Numbered from the stretch's first letter, positions 7,824 through 16,262 are shown. The stretch is 64,000 nucleotides of DNA from Agreia sp. COWG (GCF_904528075.1 NZ_LR882036.1:1-64000), one strand, 5' to 3'. Translations and numbers: made by a program. Notes: generated from the letters alone by a model not told the origin.

Positions 7824-7996
7824 GCGATATCGACGACAACACAATCTTCACCACCGAACTCTCGGAGGACGAAGAGAAGATGCTCGAGGAACCCGCAGCG
7901 GTTCAGCTAACCGAAGACCTGTTACGTCGGCACGAAGAGCACGAGAAGCACGATGCGAAACTCGTCGCAGGCTTTCCGCTTCAACCGAGAGCATGA
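7820..7996 (+). CDS. Small acidic protein coupled to SRAP, 58 aa
   Basis: The ATG at 7820 overlaps the SRAP stop by four bases. The product is very acidic at the N-terminus (MSDIDDN, ELSEDEEKMLEE) and then mixed-charge helical (LTEDLLRRHEEHEKHDAKL). No family is recognised. The ATGA coupling and codon-like composition support a real gene translated with SRAP. It could be an accessory factor of the SOS pair, but nothing in the sequence shows a specific role. Confidence 0.55.
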   Translation: MSDIDDNTIFTTELSEDEEKMLEEPAAVQLTEDLLRRHEEHEKHDAKLVAGFPLQPRA

Positions 7997-8347
7997 CGTG
8001 ACGGACAGGGGCGTCCCTACCAACCTCAGGAGCCACGAGGTTGCTCGGCTATTCCGATCAGATGGGGGCCATTCTCTTTCATCGTGGGACGACGGGTGGC
8101 GGATGAATCCCGACCCCTCAACGCTTCGCGGCCTGCTGTGGTGTAGACGGGGGCTCATCCATCGACCGTCCTCGAGCGGATTGCAGGCGCTCTAGAAGGT
8201 GCCCGTTCAGTTCGTTGTGGGAGAGCTTCCTCGTGACACCTCTAGGTGAAAATTTGCCCTCTGCTATGTTTGGCGGAAATCGCCCAGGGGTGTGAGCGAG
8301 GACATCGCTGCATCGCTGTGGGGGGGCAACCTACAGGCCTTAGGGGA
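7997..8347. other. Intergenic stretch, no gene seen
   Basis: About 350 bases between the SRAP pair and the secreted-protein gene. Frames here lack protein-like composition. It probably holds the promoter of the next gene, but I see no clear motif beyond an AGGGGA ribosome binding site at its end. Confidence 0.4.
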
Positions 8348-8350
8348 ATG

Positions 8351-8803
8351 ATGAAAATTCGAAAAGCTCTAGTGTCAATCGCGGCCGCAGCGTCTCTAAT
8401 AGTGAGCTGCATGGTCGTTTCCGCGCCGGCACAAGCTGCGCAGAACTGGCCGCTCCATCCAGGCTGCGCGGGAGTTCCGAAGACGTCGACGCAGTACGAC
8501 GGAATTCCCGGGCCGATTTTCAATAAACGAATGCAGTGTTTCGCTAGCTTGGCCGGCGCCGGGTACTACGGGTCGATCGATGGCAACATGACCAAAGCGC
8601 AATGGAATGGTGTGGCACAGCAGCTCTACAAAGGTGGCTACTACCCGTCGACTATCTCATTCGGTTCTGACGACTTCTCGACCGTTCTCGCGCTGCAAAA
8701 ATGGGCTCAGGCTAACGGTCAATACGTTGGCGGGCCTCTCGACGGCCGGTGGGGTCCGAACACTTACCGGGGCGTCGCGTGGTGTCTCAACCAGATCTTC
8801 TAA
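8351..8803 (+). CDS. Secreted protein with peptidoglycan-binding-like domain
   Basis: 150 residues from the ATG at 8351 (an ATG at 8348 is equally in frame; AGGGGA at 8342-8347 favours the second). A Sec signal peptide with a long hydrophobic core ends at SAPAQA. The C-terminal half (STVLALQKWAQANG, then GPLDGRWGPNTYRG) resembles the PG-binding-1 repeat found in cell-wall enzymes. Two cysteines flank the early mature part. It probably acts outside the cell at the wall. No catalytic domain is visible, and it stands alone between the SOS pair and a broken conjugation gene. Confidence 0.7.
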   Translation: MKIRKALVSIAAAASLIVSCMVVSAPAQAAQNWPLHPGCAGVPKTSTQYDGIPGPIFNKRMQCFASLAGAGYYGSIDGNMTKAQWNGVAQQLYKGGYYPSTISFGSDDFSTVLALQKWAQANGQYVGGPLDGRWGPNTYRGVAWCLNQIF

Positions 8804-8957
8804 GGCGATGCCGGAGCAACACCCCCGAGTGGTTCGGCGCTTAGGACACACTAAATCAGCTTCGTACCTGCAGTAATGTCCCCACGAACCATCGCCTCGG
8901 CCGCGTGAGTGCGGGCGCACATCCCAGCCGTCGACAGGTCTTCGATGACCTCGAATC

Positions 8958-9173
8958 GTGTATTCGCGCCGTTCACAAAAGCTTTCCCGTGCTCTCGGAA
9001 TCTCAAACATTTTCGTGATGCACAAGGGCAGCGACATTCCGCATGACTCGCCCGGAATGGCGATCATCCAGGAAGCGCAGACGATCGTGGCCTACCGGCA
9101 GTCACGCCCCGAAGACGCTCAGTGGGAGATGAACTTTGTACATGACCTGATTCCCTCCCGTAGATTCGCCTGA
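8958..9173 (+). pseudogene. Remnant of a VirB4-like conjugation ATPase
   Basis: The frame contains KLSRALGISNIFVMHKGSD, then MAIIQEAQTIVAYRQS, matching the same region of the intact VirB4-like gene at 25976-27451 (KLSRALGLSNIVNLHHVSD; IAFIKEAGTLYLYRQS). Only about 65 residues near the C-terminus remain; the Walker motifs and most of the gene are absent, and a stop lies just upstream. The copies differ too much for a recent duplication, so this is more likely the scar of a different conjugative element that once occupied the site. Confidence 0.75.
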
Positions 9174-9182
9174 CGACTGACG

Positions 9183-9386
9183 CTACCGAAGGTCGTAGTC
9201 CTCATCCATACCGCTCGAAAGCCAGATGTCCTCAGCGTCCGACGAGCTGATGTAGTTGCTAGCCGCGGTATGGTCTCCGTCGATATGGTCTTCCCCGATG
9301 GTGCAACGGCAGGCAATCCCACCTTCGCCATGGATCGGATCTTGCACGATACGTAGATGCTTTGCTCCAGTCGGCATGCGGCCCAC
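9183..9386 (-). CDS. Small hypothetical ORF, 67 aa
   Basis: GTG at 9386 on the minus strand; the frame is open a further 20 codons upstream. The product is protein-like, with RMPTGAKHLRIVQDP, ACRCTIGEDHIDGDH and an acidic C-terminus. No family is recognised and no good ribosome binding site is visible. It could be a real small gene downstream of the winged-helix gene at 9498-10313 or a remnant of a longer one. The stretch 9387-9497 shows nothing else. Confidence 0.35.
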   Translation of the reverse strand: MGRMPTGAKHLRIVQDPIHGEGGIACRCTIGEDHIDGDHTAASNYISSSDAEDIWLSSGMDEDYDLR

Positions 9387-9497
9387 ACTATCGGCGCCGA
9401 GCGGGAACCAATAGATAGTGGATGGCCGGCTGACGAATGATTGCCTCGATCACCAACAAACCGAACCCCCACCTGAATAACTGCAAAGCGCTGCTTC

Positions 9498-10313
9498 CTA
9501 GTCAGCCTTTGTGACGGCGTTGGGGGTGACAGGTGCTGGAGGCTCGTAGATTTGCAGCAGTGTGTACTGTGTCCGGCCCCGGAGCCGGGGCCCCCCGGAG
9601 CCCGTTTCAATACTGACGCCCTCTTCTTGCAGTACTCCAAGATCCACCAGGTTGCGTAAGCCGGCCTTTCGCGTGGATTCCCCCATCCCGTATTCGCGGC
9701 GGAAATATGAACGAGGAAAGGTAAGAGCACCTCCACGAGTCTGACCGAAGGTGCGGAGCGAGACGAGGTACATGCATAAGCCTGGACCGCTCAGGCCAGT
9801 CTCATGCAAGAGTGACCGCCAAGCTGCCTCCGGGACTCGACGGTATGTATCTCCCGTGCGGCCAGTAGGAATCGTGTAACGGTCTCCGGAACCATCTTCT
9901 TTGAGAGCACGAACGATAGGAGGGTCACCCGACACGTCAGCACGAACGATAGATACGAATCCTCTTTGTTCAAGCTCATCCCAGTTGCTTCTAATGGCTC
10001 GGCTGCCTGCACCCATCGGGTCAGGCAATCCGAGGAGATCGGCCCAAAACGATGCCGGGCGTTGACTTGTATGTTCGCCGCCACTCGCAACCCAAAGAAG
10101 ACTCAGATACAAGAGGACACGTGTTCTGCCACCGCGACCACCACCCGACCCGGCCCGAGCATTAATAAGTCTGGCTAGGGGGTGATACGCATTGTCCTCG
10201 CGGACAGCGGTGAAGAAAGCATCACGTACCGGAGCACCTAGCCCGGAACGTTGGACCTGAAAGCGGTTGATGCGGCTGAAAGCGTCGTGTTGCCGCGCTC
10301 TGTCGTGTGCCAT
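9498..10313 (-). CDS. Tandem winged-helix DNA-binding protein, unknown role
   Basis: 271 residues. Two segments look like winged helices: FWADLLGLPDPMGAGSRAI followed by NWDELEQRGFVSI near the middle, and LTFPRSYFRREYGMGESTRK followed by NLVDLGVLQEEGV near the C-terminus. A glycine-arginine linker (AGSGGGRGGRTR) precedes them. The layout recalls plasmid replication or partition regulators, but none of the primase-type motifs of the Rep at 35268 is present. The gene is isolated, with 350 bases upstream. It may be a transcription factor or a second, inactive replication protein. Low-certainty function, high-certainty gene. Confidence 0.6.
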   Translation of the reverse strand: MAHDRARQHDAFSRINRFQVQRSGLGAPVRDAFFTAVREDNAYHPLARLINARAGSGGGRGGRTRVLLYLSLLWVASGGEHTSQRPASFWADLLGLPDPMGAGSRAIRSNWDELEQRGFVSIVRADVSGDPPIVRALKEDGSGDRYTIPTGRTGDTYRRVPEAAWRSLLHETGLSGPGLCMYLVSLRTFGQTRGGALTFPRSYFRREYGMGESTRKAGLRNLVDLGVLQEEGVSIETGSGGPRLRGRTQYTLLQIYEPPAPVTPNAVTKAD

Positions 10314-10664
10314 TGTGTGCCTCCAGAGGTTGGCTTAACTCCGATTGCATTTTCAAATCGAAGGGGTAGCATTGAACTACGATGGATTACATTACGGGTT
10401 GCGCTAGCGGCGGGTAGTGGTCTGCGTTAGTTTCACTTTACTTCCTTATTGCCCCGATATGCGCGTATGGTTTAGTTCAATCCGGTAGGAACGTCCGACT
10501 AGGTGGGCCGCGTAATTGCCTGAAATGGCCATCCTCTTTCGATGGAGTTTCCGCAAAAGCACCGGACGCAGTACAGAGGCCTCGATTCCCGGGAATCGAG
10601 GCCTCTGCTGTGCCCGGACGAGGTGACCCGCTTAAGAGCGCTCCTGTCTCGGTAGGTTTACTTG
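10314..10664. other. Intergenic region with a 34-bp perfect palindrome
   Basis: 350 bases, AT-richer than the surroundings. No convincing ORF. It contains the palindrome at 10574-10607 and must hold the promoter for the four-gene restriction-modification operon starting at 10665. Confidence 0.5.
10574..10607. repeat. Perfect 34-bp palindrome
   Basis: CAGAGGCCTCGATTCCC is followed immediately by its exact reverse complement, with no loop. It sits 57 bases before the first gene of the XamI operon. With no spacer it is poorly suited to a simple terminator hairpin; a dimeric protein-binding site, a recombination site or a terminator for an incoming transcript are alternatives. Confidence 0.7.
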
Positions 10665-11102
10665 ATGGGAGCAGGAAAGAAGCGCGCAGCTTGGGTTGTT
10701 ACCTGGAACAGTTCGAACTATCCAGATCGACCAGGGTTGCCCATGGTTTCCCCGGGCACGCCCCTTGCGGTACTTCCTTGGAAGACTGCAAGACGATCAG
10801 TTGAAAGTGCCCTAGCCGGCATATATCAAGCTTTCACGAGTGCGTATCCAGTCGACCTGATGCCCTACGTGACTCGAACGCCTCCTTACGTACCAATCTG
10901 GAATTGGAATGGTACTCACTGCGCTATCGGTCATGGTTTCGAAGTGCTGGCTTACTACGTCAAAGACTTACGGCTCGACGAGAGCGCCCGAGATGGGGCG
11001 GGCTCGTTCAGTTACACAATTCTTCCGCCCGGACCTAGACCAGTACTAGAAGCTCGCCCGATACCTGACACTCTGATAAACGCAAATAGGGACAATGAAT
11101 GA
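10665..11102 (+). CDS. Hypothetical protein, first gene of the XamI operon
   Basis: 145 residues from the ATG at 10665 (a TTG precedes it in frame). Segments such as AAWVVTWNSSNYPD, SVESALAGIYQAFTSAY and IWNWNGTHCAIGHGFEVLAY look like a compact globular domain rich in aromatic residues. No family is recognised and there is no signal peptide or membrane helix. Its stop overlaps the next ATG (ATGA), and two more overlapping or abutting genes follow, ending in a methylase and a restriction enzyme. That context suggests a role in defence or its control, but this is inference only. Confidence 0.6.
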   Translation: MGAGKKRAAWVVTWNSSNYPDRPGLPMVSPGTPLAVLPWKTARRSVESALAGIYQAFTSAYPVDLMPYVTRTPPYVPIWNWNGTHCAIGHGFEVLAYYVKDLRLDESARDGAGSFSYTILPPGPRPVLEARPIPDTLINANRDNE

Positions 11103-11809
11103 GCTATCCAGGACTTCCTGAGTCGCAGCCGGGCAAAGATTTGGTCATCGGTGCCAGCCTCGCTGCGTTGTCTTCGATTCCTGTTGTTGGTGGCCCCGCT
11201 AGCAGCATCATTGCCTCCGCAGTCGCGGCGAAGCAACGAGCCCGGGACGAAGAATTTTGGGCATGGACATCAGCGCGGGTTCGTCTTCTAGAGACGCGCA
11301 TAGGCGATTTTCGCTTCGATGCCACGGATGATGAGTTTTTCGCTGCTGCCCATAAGGCGCTTCGTGCCGCCCAGGAAACCTCGAATCAACAGAAACGGCA
11401 GCTTCTCGCAGAGGCCATCGTAAATAGCGGCAGCTGGTCCTCTATCCCTCTAGATCGACGTGAGCGATATCTAGACCTGACTACCCGCCTCACTCCTGAA
11501 CACATCAAGCTCCTGCACTATCTCCATGACCCGAAAGCATGGCTTGATCTTCATCATCCCGGAGCCGCGCAGACGATTCTCAACGCCCCCATGATGTCGG
11601 CGGGCCAGGTTATTCAAGAACACGTCGTGCGCGGCGATGCCGACGTCATTCGTGCTGCATTTGCTGCGATTGAAGACCTCGTAGATGAACGTCTGACCTC
11701 ACTCGGTCTGAATAGCATCGGCACTGGTGCTGGAGCGTTGAATAGTCGTACCACTGCCGACGGCAAGGGCCTCCTAGAATTTCTAGGGGATTTGCCAGTC
11801 CAGCTATGA
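11099..11809 (+). CDS. Hypothetical helical protein coupled to the XamI system
   Basis: 236 residues. An N-terminal hydrophobic, glycine-rich segment (LSSIPVVGGPASSIIASAVA) may touch the membrane. It is followed by a charged helical domain with FFAAAHKALRAAQETSNQQK, LLAEAIVNSGSW and RLTPEHIKLLHYLHDPKAWL. The pattern (retry-like helix, an ALRNAV-type segment, then an LTPxHLxLLxxLxDP-type segment) recurs in widespread bacterial proteins of unknown function. ATGA overlaps with both neighbours indicate tight coupling to the gene upstream and the methylase downstream. Confidence 0.62.
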   Translation: MSYPGLPESQPGKDLVIGASLAALSSIPVVGGPASSIIASAVAAKQRARDEEFWAWTSARVRLLETRIGDFRFDATDDEFFAAAHKALRAAQETSNQQKRQLLAEAIVNSGSWSSIPLDRRERYLDLTTRLTPEHIKLLHYLHDPKAWLDLHHPGAAQTILNAPMMSAGQVIQEHVVRGDADVIRAAFAAIEDLVDERLTSLGLNSIGTGAGALNSRTTADGKGLLEFLGDLPVQL

Positions 11810-13461
11810 CGCCCAGTCGCGCCTATGGGGTTACAGTCCGCTGTCTCAGGCAGAATGGATTTATGGGTCAAATGCGCACGCTCGGAGACATAGTTCGGGC
11901 AGCAATAGCGCTAGGTGTCGAGGAGGAGAAGCTCACTGTTAGTGAGCAACTTCTTATGGATCAGCACGGCAATGAGGGAACAGCGCCGAACGTGGACGAG
12001 CTTCGAGCCGCCATCCTGTGTGGAGATGACCCGCTCGGCGATGCGTACGCGGAAATCATGTCCCCAGCCGATCGACGGCCCCTCGGACAGACCTACACGC
12101 CTGCCCCCATCATTGAATCCATGCTCGCATGGGCGCAACGTCGGCCCACGCCGGCCCGAATCGTAGATCCGGGAGCAGGATCGGGGCGGTATCTCTTAGC
12201 CGCAGCCAGGGCTTTTCCTGGCGCAAGTTTGATTGCGCTGGAAATCGACGCCCTTTCGGGGTTGATGCTTCGGGCTAACATACGAGCAGCTGGATTTTCC
12301 GATCGCGCCACCGTTGTCATCGGTGACTATCGCTCGGCCGAGTTGGGTTCGATCGACTCTCCGACGCTTTTTATCGGCAATCCGCCTTATGTTCGGCATC
12401 ATCAGATCGATCCGGAATGGAAAGACTGGCTGGTTACGACAGCGGCGTCTCATGGCCTTCGCGCCAGCAAGCTAGCCGGTCTGCATATTCACTTTTTTCT
12501 TGCCACTGCACAACATGCTCGCCCGGGCGATTACGGCGCGTTCATCACCAGTTCCGAATGGATGGATGTCAACTACGGCAGCGTCCTGCGCGAGCTGCTG
12601 CTGGATTCTTTGGGTGGTACTGAGATCCACGTTATTGACCCAACGGCCGAAACCTTCGCAGATGCCACCACAACTGGCGCGATTACCTGCTTCGAAGTAG
12701 GCATCGAACAGCCATCAATGCGACTGCGACGTGTGGAGTCGGTAAGCACCCTCGGAGGCCTGGGCCTTGGAGCCGAGATCTCTCGCGCACGACTGTCCGA
12801 GTCAAGTCGCTGGTCAGTTTTGTTGCGAACAGCCGTGCAGGTTCCAGAAGGTCATATCCAACTCGGGGAACTGTGCCGCGTCCACCGCGGCACCGTGACT
12901 GGCGCAAACGCCGTTTGGGTTGCGCGCCCCGGCGCAGTGCAGTTGCCTGAATCGGTCTTGTACCCGTCCATCACGAAAGCTCGAGAACTCTTTAGCGCGG
13001 GCGCACGGCTCACGCACGGCGACGCACTTCGGCAAGTAATCGATCTCCCCGTCGACCTCGACGTTCTATCTCCCGAAGACCGCAAACTCGTAAACCGATT
13101 CATTCGGACGGCCAAACAGTCGAAAGTACAAGACGGCTACGTTGCTGCTAACCGCCGCGCCTGGTGGAGCGTCGGTCTCCGTAAAGCTGCACCAATCCTT
13201 GCTACCTACATGGCCCGTCGTCCCCCCGCTTTCGTCCTAAACGACGTTGAAGCACGACACATCAACATTGCCCATGGGCTCTATCCGCGCGAGGACTTGT
13301 CCCCTCAAATTCTCGAAGCTCTCGCTCTCCACCTAAGGTCGGCTGTGCAACTCTCCCAAGGACGCACTTATGCAGGGGGTCTGACTAAGTTCGAGCCTCG
13401 GGAGATGGAACGCCTAACCATTCCTGACCTCTCGCAGCTTCAAGCAGAGGTTAAGGCCTAG
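11806..13461 (+). CDS. DNA N6-adenine methyltransferase of a XamI-type system
   Basis: 551 residues from the ATG at 11806, which overlaps the previous stop; ATGs at 11863 and 11872 are alternatives. The SAM-binding motif I is IVDPGAGSGRYLLAA, and the catalytic motif IV is IGNPPYV. After a central region (SSEWMDVNYGSVLRELLL) the C-terminal half (from about residue 330) is a probable target-recognition domain with FVLNDVEARHINIAHGLY. It protects host DNA from the adjacent endonuclease. From the nuclease family the likely target is GTCGAC, methylated on adenine; this is family knowledge, not visible here. The nuclease start directly abuts its stop codon. Confidence 0.88.
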   Translation: MTPSRAYGVTVRCLRQNGFMGQMRTLGDIVRAAIALGVEEEKLTVSEQLLMDQHGNEGTAPNVDELRAAILCGDDPLGDAYAEIMSPADRRPLGQTYTPAPIIESMLAWAQRRPTPARIVDPGAGSGRYLLAAARAFPGASLIALEIDALSGLMLRANIRAAGFSDRATVVIGDYRSAELGSIDSPTLFIGNPPYVRHHQIDPEWKDWLVTTAASHGLRASKLAGLHIHFFLATAQHARPGDYGAFITSSEWMDVNYGSVLRELLLDSLGGTEIHVIDPTAETFADATTTGAITCFEVGIEQPSMRLRRVESVSTLGGLGLGAEISRARLSESSRWSVLLRTAVQVPEGHIQLGELCRVHRGTVTGANAVWVARPGAVQLPESVLYPSITKARELFSAGARLTHGDALRQVIDLPVDLDVLSPEDRKLVNRFIRTAKQSKVQDGYVAANRRAWWSVGLRKAAPILATYMARRPPAFVLNDVEARHINIAHGLYPREDLSPQILEALALHLRSAVQLSQGRTYAGGLTKFEPREMERLTIPDLSQLQAEVKA

Positions 13462-14376
13462 TTGGTGACGAACCGCCCCACCTGGTCAGAGGATCAGCTT
13501 CGTGCAGGTTCACGCACGGCCATTGATATATTCCGAGAAGAACGACTCATTGAGCCACTTGAAAAGTACTTAGAAATTTTCGACGATTACCGGGCCGCCG
13601 TCGAAAACCTCATCGAGGGAACTGTCGACCTTTCTCAACTGTCTGCACAGGCCGTCGAGTACGTCGCAAACGAAAAATCCCTCGTCGCCGTTCGCTACCT
13701 GGCATCGCCGTTCATATCAGAAGACGATCTCAAAGTTCTTGCGGACGCATCCCTTGCGCCCAGCGTGCTCCGCCGAAACCCCGAAATGGCTGGCCGCGTC
13801 GTGGAAGCCGTCATGACTGCGCTCGATAGGAGACGGTTCCCTTGGATAGGCGAGGATCGCGAACCCACCCAAGAAGAGCGCGAGAGCGCAATTCTTTCGA
13901 CAACATCGATCATCGCCACCTCACGCGCGCAAACAGCTCGCCGCAGCACGTCGAAAGACGAACAAGAAGAAGCCGTCAAAGCGCGGCTCCGCGCGGAAGG
14001 ATTCGTCGAGGTCCCAACGCGACCCATTCCCAACTCAGCCAGTGCACCAGAGCCTGGTCAGTTCTGCGCCGAAACATCATTCGGCACACGCAAGGCGGAC
14101 GTTGTGATCCGACTTTGGGATGGACGTACGTTGCCTCTCGAATGCAAAGTAAGCAACTCATCTACCAACAGCGTGAAGCGTCTCAACAACGACGCAGCGA
14201 TAAAAGCCAAGACGTGGCTACAGGAGTTCGGGGCCAACAACGTCGTTCCCGCTGCCATGCTTTCTGGAGTATTTAAAGTCCATAACCTGGTCTCCGCGCA
14301 GGCCGATGGACTATCACTTTTTTGGGCTCACGACCTGGACTCGTTTGTCGATTTCATCGACTCAACGTTGACCTAG
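13462..14376 (+). CDS. Type II restriction endonuclease, XamI family
   Basis: 304 residues from a TTG at 13462 (GTG at 13465 also possible). The C-terminal half holds the nuclease core: FGTRKADVVIRLWDGRTLPL then ECKVSNSSTNSVKRLNNDA, where the Asp and the ECK motif fit a PD-(D/E)XK metal site; this segment is typical of the XamI family. XamI cleaves GTCGAC. The N-terminal region is mostly helical. The gene follows its methylase without a gap, so methylase translation precedes nuclease translation, a common safety order. As a type II pair on a plasmid it can act both as defence and as a post-segregational addiction module. Confidence 0.87.
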   Translation: MVTNRPTWSEDQLRAGSRTAIDIFREERLIEPLEKYLEIFDDYRAAVENLIEGTVDLSQLSAQAVEYVANEKSLVAVRYLASPFISEDDLKVLADASLAPSVLRRNPEMAGRVVEAVMTALDRRRFPWIGEDREPTQEERESAILSTTSIIATSRAQTARRSTSKDEQEEAVKARLRAEGFVEVPTRPIPNSASAPEPGQFCAETSFGTRKADVVIRLWDGRTLPLECKVSNSSTNSVKRLNNDAAIKAKTWLQEFGANNVVPAAMLSGVFKVHNLVSAQADGLSLFWAHDLDSFVDFIDSTLT

Positions 14377-14587
14377 CCCGCGAATCATAGCGCTCGGAAA
14401 ACTCCCCGCGAGGTGCGCTCAAAATACTTCTCATTTTGCAGACAGGCACGAACTGAAGACTTAGGGGGTTAGGAAAGTCATTAGCGACGGCCGCCGTAAT
14501 TTCACCGATCGTCGCCGGGTTCCCGTGCTGGACTAAAAATGAAGGGCCGGCCGGAAGCCGGACTCTGCTGCCGAGGCTGCGCCTCGA
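14377..14587. other. Intergenic, 5' part of a leader region
   Basis: Follows the restriction gene. GGGCCGGCCGG near 14545 and nested GC-rich stems resemble the region before leader copy 2 (41.4-41.5 kb), so the transcribed leader may begin here. No ORF is convincing. Confidence 0.4.
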
Positions 14588-14786
14588 TTTTTTGCCACGA
14601 AGCCTGCGGCGATTGTGCGGTCGAGTGGCCTCCAAGGAAGCGGCTGCGCCGCCAGCTCCTCCGAGAATTCCTGCCCCGCAGTCGCTGCGCTCCCTTATTT
14701 TGCGGCAACATTTCTCTCCCCGCCGCCCTTCGGGTTGCATTCCGGCCCCTCTCCCTGATCGGCACTACGTGCCTTCACGGAAAAAA
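14588..14786 (+). ncRNA. Structured leader element, copy 1
   Basis: A roughly 200-base element whose ends can pair: TTTTTTGCCACGAAG (14588-14602) with CTTCACGGAAAAAA (14773-14786), giving A/T, CC/GG and GAAG/CTTC pairs with a bulge and a small internal loop. It shares GCGCTCCCTTATTT (14687-14700) and CCGCCCTTCGGGTTGCA (14723-14739) with copy 2, and has a GGCAC-TAC-GTGCC hairpin (14761-14773) just before the 3' strand. It ends 18 bases before a zinc-ribbon gene whose paralogue at 42009 lies downstream of copy 2. Likely a structured 5' UTR; function unknown. Confidence 0.6.
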
Positions 14787-14803
14787 CGATAGGGATAGAA
14801 CGA

Positions 14804-15148
14804 ATGACTACCTGGCCATACCCAACAACTGCATCCGTCACACGCGGAGGATCCACGGTCGCTGCCGACGGAGAAAATCAAACCTGTGTCTGCGGTAATG
14901 ACTCGCAATCGACCGATTGGGCAGCCGGTGACGCTTCGGGCAATATCACCTTCTTGGCATCGGGCTCGGCTGATGCAGACGACCATGCAATTTGCCCAGA
15001 TTGTGGTCGGGTGTATCAAAACAGAGACCTGTTCGCAGCAGCTGAAGAACAACCAGCATCAGCAGTCACGCAATACGACATTCGTTCCGCATTCTTCATT
15101 GCTGCACTCAGGCGCTACAACAACGACGCGTACGGCGATGTCCTTTAG
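14804..15148 (+). CDS. Zinc-ribbon-like small protein, paralogue of the one at 42009
   Basis: 114 residues. Metal-type cysteine pairs: NQTCVCGNDS near residue 25 and ICPDCGRVYQN near residue 68, giving a four-Cys knuckle. The C-terminal part (YDIRSAFFIAALRRYN) matches YDVTSAAFTAALAQYN of the protein at 42009-42359; the shared DGENQTC-CGNDSQ block leaves no doubt they are paralogues. Its transcript would begin with the structured leader at 14588-14786. AGGGATAG provides a weak ribosome binding site. The role is unknown; such ribbons bind zinc and mediate nucleic-acid or protein contacts. Confidence 0.72.
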   Translation: MTTWPYPTTASVTRGGSTVAADGENQTCVCGNDSQSTDWAAGDASGNITFLASGSADADDHAICPDCGRVYQNRDLFAAAEEQPASAVTQYDIRSAFFIAALRRYNNDAYGDVL

Positions 15149-15266
15149 GGCAGCGGTCGGGAGGCGAATACCAGAACCGTGGCGTATTCGGCGCCGCCCC
15201 ACCCGCAACCTACTAGGGAAACTAAGCGCTATGTACGTGCCCAAACGGGCTCACCTACCCGCATCT

Positions 15267-15590
15267 TTAATTGGAAAGATCGCCGGCCTCATCATCGTCG
15301 GTTCTCTGCGAGATGGTTGAGGCAACAAATTTGAGCGTTTCTTCTCGCGGACGATCTAAGGCCTTCCCGAGGGTGTCAATGAAGAAAGCTGCAAGAAACC
15401 CGTTGGCATTGACGTAGGCGGACAGCCGTTCGGCTACGAGCTCCTCGTCTTCGCTGATGAAATCAGCTATCGCCTGGACGGTGCTGCCTACGGCGGTCAA
15501 ATCATCATGCGTTCGCGCCGTCATCAGCTGCAAGGCGAGCCGCAGCGCTTCTCGAGTGTCTTTATCATTTTGCTCGTCGGAGTAAGTCAT
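15267..15590 (-). CDS. Hypothetical acidic helical protein
   Basis: 107 residues from the ATG at 15590, strongly acidic at both ends and helical throughout (REALRLALQLMTARTHDD, NGFLAAFFIDTLGKALDR). The frame runs upstream to 16004 but those residues lie opposite the better gene at 15687. The likely partner is that divergent gene, with a 96-base shared promoter region. No family is recognised. It has the size and charge of many antitoxin-like or regulatory small proteins, but nothing specific supports that. Confidence 0.55.
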   Translation of the reverse strand: MTYSDEQNDKDTREALRLALQLMTARTHDDLTAVGSTVQAIADFISEDEELVAERLSAYVNANGFLAAFFIDTLGKALDRPREETLKFVASTISQRTDDDEAGDLSN

Positions 15591-15686
15591 GTGCGCAACC
15601 CTATTCGGGCAGCTGGACAAGCCAACCGCTAACCCGACTGAAAGATTCGTTCCTTCGGTGCCGTGGGTCTGTGATCGACATAGCAA

Positions 15687-16262
15687 ATGAACTACTACGA
15701 CGACCTCGTCGCTCGCATGGAAGCGGGCCATCTGCAGCCCATGCCGGGAACCACGCTTCGAGGAGCCACAGCGGCAAACGCGGGCCGTCGGCTGGTCGAG
15801 GCTGCGGCCATCTGCCGCAGCGTTCCAGAATGGCGTGAGGCTGTCAGCTGGGTGAAGGTCGTTCCGTCTGAGGTGGCGGAGCTTGCGGGACAACGAGCCC
15901 GGCTCGCGAAGAAAGATGTAAAGCCGCAACTGCTGGTCGAACTCGGAGTCATGGCCGGGGATGAGCCGATCGATATCAGAGACGTTCTGAAAGACGAAGC
16001 CCATCGAATGATCGACGTGTGCGAGACCGAAGATGCCTTGGTGTCGTACGTCTCGGACTGGGCCAGACTTGTCGTCGAGACCCCTGGTCGACGCACGCGC
16101 AAGCGCGCGAACTACCCCCTACCGGCGAGCGAAGAGGCCCTTAACGCCTATGCCCTTGACGAGGCAAAGAGGGCCACGAGCGCACCCTGGGGAGACCGTC
16201 AAGCTCTGGCAAAATGGGCGGCTCCGTCGGACGACTTATCCACAGGGCAGACTCCCGAGTAA
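15687..16262 (+). CDS. Hypothetical protein
   Basis: 191 residues. An N-terminal amphipathic start (MNYYDDLVARMEAGHLQPM) is followed by helical segments with EVAELAGQRARLAKKDVKPQ and ALVSYVSDWARLVVETPGRR. No membrane helix, signal peptide or catalytic motif is visible, and I do not recognise the family. It is transcribed divergently from the acidic gene at 15267-15590. The length and codon use fit a real gene. Confidence 0.5.
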   Translation: MNYYDDLVARMEAGHLQPMPGTTLRGATAANAGRRLVEAAAICRSVPEWREAVSWVKVVPSEVAELAGQRARLAKKDVKPQLLVELGVMAGDEPIDIRDVLKDEAHRMIDVCETEDALVSYVSDWARLVVETPGRRTRKRANYPLPASEEALNAYALDEAKRATSAPWGDRQALAKWAAPSDDLSTGQTPE

